Shown: positions 60,831-64,000 of the stretch, one piece after another
Layout of the letters: each line of letters opens with the position of its first letter
Numbering within the stretch: the first letter of the stretch is position 1
From: Mangifera indica
Lineage: Eukaryota > Streptophyta > Magnoliopsida > Sapindales > Anacardiaceae
Assembly: GCF_011075055.1 (NCBI RefSeq)
Contig: NC_058147.1
Span: 16,639,622 to 16,703,621 of the forward strand
Direction: 5' to 3'
DNA length: 64,000 bases
Position numbers and translations under genes: made by a program
Notes under the pieces: model-generated
Told to the model about the DNA's origin: nothing
The model's input: only the letters and a program-made list of their open reading frames with translations
The model's database searches: none

Positions 60831-61800
60831 CTAAGTACCCATGAATGTTTAACCCTAAACACCTATAACTCAAAATAATATCCTTAGTCCTTCTTAAGTA
60901 CTTAATGATCGCTTTCACAATTGACCAATGTTTTTCCCTTAGATTAGCTTGATATCTGCTCATAACACTTATGACAAATGCTATATTAGGTCTCACACAT
61001 AACATTACATACATGAGCCCTCCCATTGTCGAAGTATAAGGCATATTACTCTTCTTCTATCACTTTTCATTGGTCTTTAGACCAAAATCTTTAGAAAGAT
61101 GAAAACCATGAGTGAAGGGTAAATGTCCTCTTTTTGGGTTTTCTATGTCGACCTTTTTCAACAATTTTTTTATGTATAATTTTTGAGATAATCTAATTAT
61201 CATTTTTGTTCTATCTCTGTAGACATAGATTCCAAAGACATAGGTCACAACTCATACGTCTTTCCTTAAGAAAATTCTGGATAATCAAATTTTAACCTCA
61301 TTCTTCATCCCAATGTCATTACTTAATAATAGGATGTCATCTACATACAATAGGGGAATGTTATAGTGTGATCCTTAACCCATTTGTACATATAGGGTTC
61401 ATTTGGATTTTTTTTTGAACCAAATGATTTGATTGTTTCATTAAATTGGATGTTCCAACTTTTGAATGCTTGCTTTAATCCATAAATGGATCAATGTAAC
61501 TTGCATACCTAATGTCTTTCAAAGGCAGATACAAAATCTTTAGGTTGTTCCATATATACGTTTTCTTTAATGAATCTATTGAGGAAGACAATCGTGACAT
61601 CCATCTATCAGATTTCATAATCATGGTATGCTATAATAGCTAGCATTATTTTGATGGATTTAATCATAGCCATAGGTAAAAAAGTTTCTTCATAATCCAA
61701 CCCTTCACTATTAGTCGTGCCTTATAGGTCTCTACCTATCAATCCTTGCCAATCTTTCTCTTGAAAATCCACTTACAGCCAATAGGAAAAATTCCTTCTA
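60817..61800 (-). pseudogene. Element C reverse transcriptase remnant
   Basis: Open pieces: 60817-61044 (MPYTSTMGGLMYVMLCVRPN, NLREKHWSIVKAIIKYLRRT) and 61060-61248 (FGIYVYRDRTKMIIRLSQ, YIKKLLKKV). Farther in, PLLYVDDIL holds the catalytic YVDD at about 61325-61350, and MDVTIVFLNRFIKENVYMEQ lies near 61555-61610. These are consecutive Copia RT motifs in the right order. Stops and frame changes separate them. Confidence 0.8.
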
Positions 61801-61999
61801 GTAGACGAACAAGTTTTCAGATTTGATTAACATGATAGATTCTATTTCATAATTCATTACTTCTAGTCATTTGCCTAAATTTGTATCCAGTATAGCTTCC
61901 TCATAGCTTCTAAGATCATTACCATGATCTATTTCTCTGACTAAACAAGATTCAAAATCCTGCCCATGAAGAAAACTGTATTTATTTGGAGGTTTAGAT

Positions 62000-63110
62000 A
62001 CCTTGAAAGTTTTTCATGGTGGAACCGTAGTATTTGATACTAGGTCTAACTTCGATAATGTCAATTTAAGGCTCTTTGGAATCTTCTTTGAGTTCAAGGT
62101 TTCTTTTAAAACCACTTTTTTCCAAGAACTCTTTCTTGTAAAAGTGAGCATTTTTACTAACCGTTATTCTTTGGTTAATCAGGAAGTAAAGGTAATATCC
62201 TAAAGTATCTTTAGGATATCCTATGAAATGACCCTTCTCATATCTAACATCCAACTTATCTGATTTAATTACTTTGACATAAGCTAGACATTCCCAAATT
62301 TTCACATAGTTAAGACTTGGGCATTTAGAATACCAGAACTAGTATGGTGTTTTCTAGACTGATTTTAATGGTACCCGATTTAAGATATGCATGGTACTCT
62401 AGAAAGCGTATCCCTATAATGACATTGACAAGTCAATGAAGCTTATCATTGATCGTACTATATCTAATAGAGTATAATTTCTTTTTTCAGATAGACTATA
62501 ATGTTGAGGTGTATATGAAACAGTTATTTTGGAAATAATTCTGATGTTCTTCAAGAATTCCTAAAATCCTTTACTCAAGTACTCTTCTTCAAAATCTAAT
62601 CGAAGAATTTTAATGCAGTTTCCCGTTTATTTCTTTACTTTATTTTTGAATTCTCTAAACTTTTCAAAGGATTTTGATTTGTATTTTATCAAATGTAGAT
62701 ATCTGTACTGAGAATGATCATTACTAAAGGTAATGAAGCAGTGAAAACTTACCCTAGCCATGTGATTAAATGGTCCACATACATATATATGTATTAACTA
62801 TAATAATTCTTTGGCACGTTCCCCTTTACTCTTAAAAAGAGATTTGATTATTTTGCCTTGGAGACAAGATTCACACACTGGACAAGGTTCATAACCCAAT
62901 GAACTTAAAACCCCACTTTCTCCAAGTTTAATTAATATTTTTCTCCAGTGTGACCTAGTTTATAGCGCCATAAAACCTCAGGGTTTGCATCATTTTGAAT
63001 TTTTTTATTAGTAACAAAATTTACAAGATAATCATTTAATTCCAGTATATACACACCATTTGTATTTATAGCTTTGCCCATTACAATATTTTCACAAAAT
63101 ATCAAACATT
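62000..63110 (-). pseudogene. Element C integrase remnant
   Basis: 62066-62305 is open and carries the post-core block MKIWECLAYVKVIKSDKLDV and GHFIGYPKDTLGYYLY. At about 62940-62985 LWRYKLGHTGEKY is the pre-integrase zinc region. The catalytic core between them is too decayed to read reliably. Confidence 0.7.
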
Positions 63111-64000
63111 AACCAAGCTTAATATGGAAACAAAATTGATATTTCTTGTGTCTTTTGCAAAATGCAAAATATTATAAAGCCTCAAAATGTGCTCTAATGG
63201 TAGTCTAACTTAGCAAGTTCACATAGCTTTAGTTAGCTTTTGCTCTATTTGCCATCTTCAAAATGATCTCGCTTTGTGACAAAACGAAACTATTTAGTAG
63301 TACTTGCATAGAAACACACAAATGAGACAGAGCTACTAAATCTATGACTAGGAATAATTATCTAAATCTAAACTTAATTCGAATTCAATGACTTGACAAT
63401 GGATTATACATGTTTTGTTCTTCTTAAGAATATTTAGTATAAGGGATAATTCCTCTTTTAATGTCCATCCTACTAGCAATGGAAACACTTTCTCTTTTCT
63501 TTTGCCTTTTCTGTCTTGGTAGCACCTTTCTTAAAATTCCTCTTCTTGGGTCCAATATTTAGACCTTTATTTTGTTACTTTTAGGCCTCTTATTGGCCTT
63601 ACTAGTAAAAGCTGCAAAGAAATCCACATGTCTAGAGTCCTTTTTCCCTTGTTTGTAAAACTCTTGGAACTCATTGAGCAACTTAGGAAGTGTCCTCTCT
63701 ATCTGATTCAGATTGTAATTGGTTATAAATGGTTTATAACTTAATGGGAGGGACTGTAGAATCAAATTCACTTTGACACGGTTTGGTAGGATTACACCCC
63801 AAATGTTCAATTGCATAATCCATTAATTATCTTTATAACCTGTTCATCAAAAGGCATGTCTTCCCTTAATCTTATATTAAAGAATGAAGCGCATAGCTCT
63901 TACTCAATTACTCTCGAGCTCATGCTATACAACTCTTGTAAAGCAAAAAGGATATCATAAGCCTCTGAAACATTTTTATGCTTGATTTGGAACTCCCTAT
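63111..64000 (-). pseudogene. Element C gag remnant, runs off right edge
   Basis: 63559-63816 is open: LILQSLPLSYKPFITNYNLN and TLPKLLNEFQEF match the Copia gag pattern seen at 54950-55065. A Lys-rich tail and a partial zinc motif (RKCFHC then stop) follow near 63475-63510. The rest of gag, the primer site and the 5' LTR lie outside the window. Confidence 0.75.

Overview
The window is nuclear DNA from a flowering plant, most likely a eudicot. It is very A+T-rich and made largely of LTR-retrotransposon debris of plant Copia and Gypsy lineages. Only two host genes can be read with confidence. No rRNA, tRNA, CRISPR array or operon is visible. The species cannot be fixed from the sequence.

Host genes. 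(1) An intronless AP2/ERF transcription factor at 4074-4619 (+), 181 aa, DREB-like. (2) An intronless, full-length berberine-bridge-enzyme-like FAD oxidoreductase at 46317-47966 (-), 549 aa, with a signal peptide, both FAD-anchoring residues and a valine at the proposed oxygen-gate position. They are about 42 kb apart and nothing suggests a shared function.

Layout. 1-2259: gag end, primer site and LTR of a SIRE-like Copia element (-) that runs off the left edge. 2748-3382: Mutator-type MITE with a perfect 9-bp target duplication, just upstream of the ERF gene. About 6.5-21.4 kb: very decayed Copia element (-), split by a complete 9.2-kb Tekay/Del-type Gypsy element (11112-20323, -) with LTRs, primer site, polypurine tract and 5-bp target duplication. 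21970-22825: non-autonomous hAT element with an 8-bp target duplication and an internal hairpin. 22880 onward: one CACTA-type end. 24.8-33.2 kb: decayed Copia element 'B' (-). 30.7-41.2 kb: SIRE-type Copia element 'A' (-), whose gag-pol keeps one reading frame for 4.9 kb but carries nine stop codons. 42.9-45.5 kb: an unassigned repeat family and a solo-like LTR. 50.6-60.4 kb: LTR fragments of several families, a truncated Copia gag, MITE-like sequence and a short Ale-like LTR. 60.4-64.0 kb: decayed Copia element 'C' (-), running off the right edge.

The most unusual structure is around element A. Its left LTR looks like a solo LTR with perfect CATTG target duplications on both sides. The same LTR plus the same 1.1 kb of right flank occurs again 9 kb away, next to the primer site of the element body. 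This points to unequal recombination or to an assembly that merged two haplotypes. I found no convincing new protein system.
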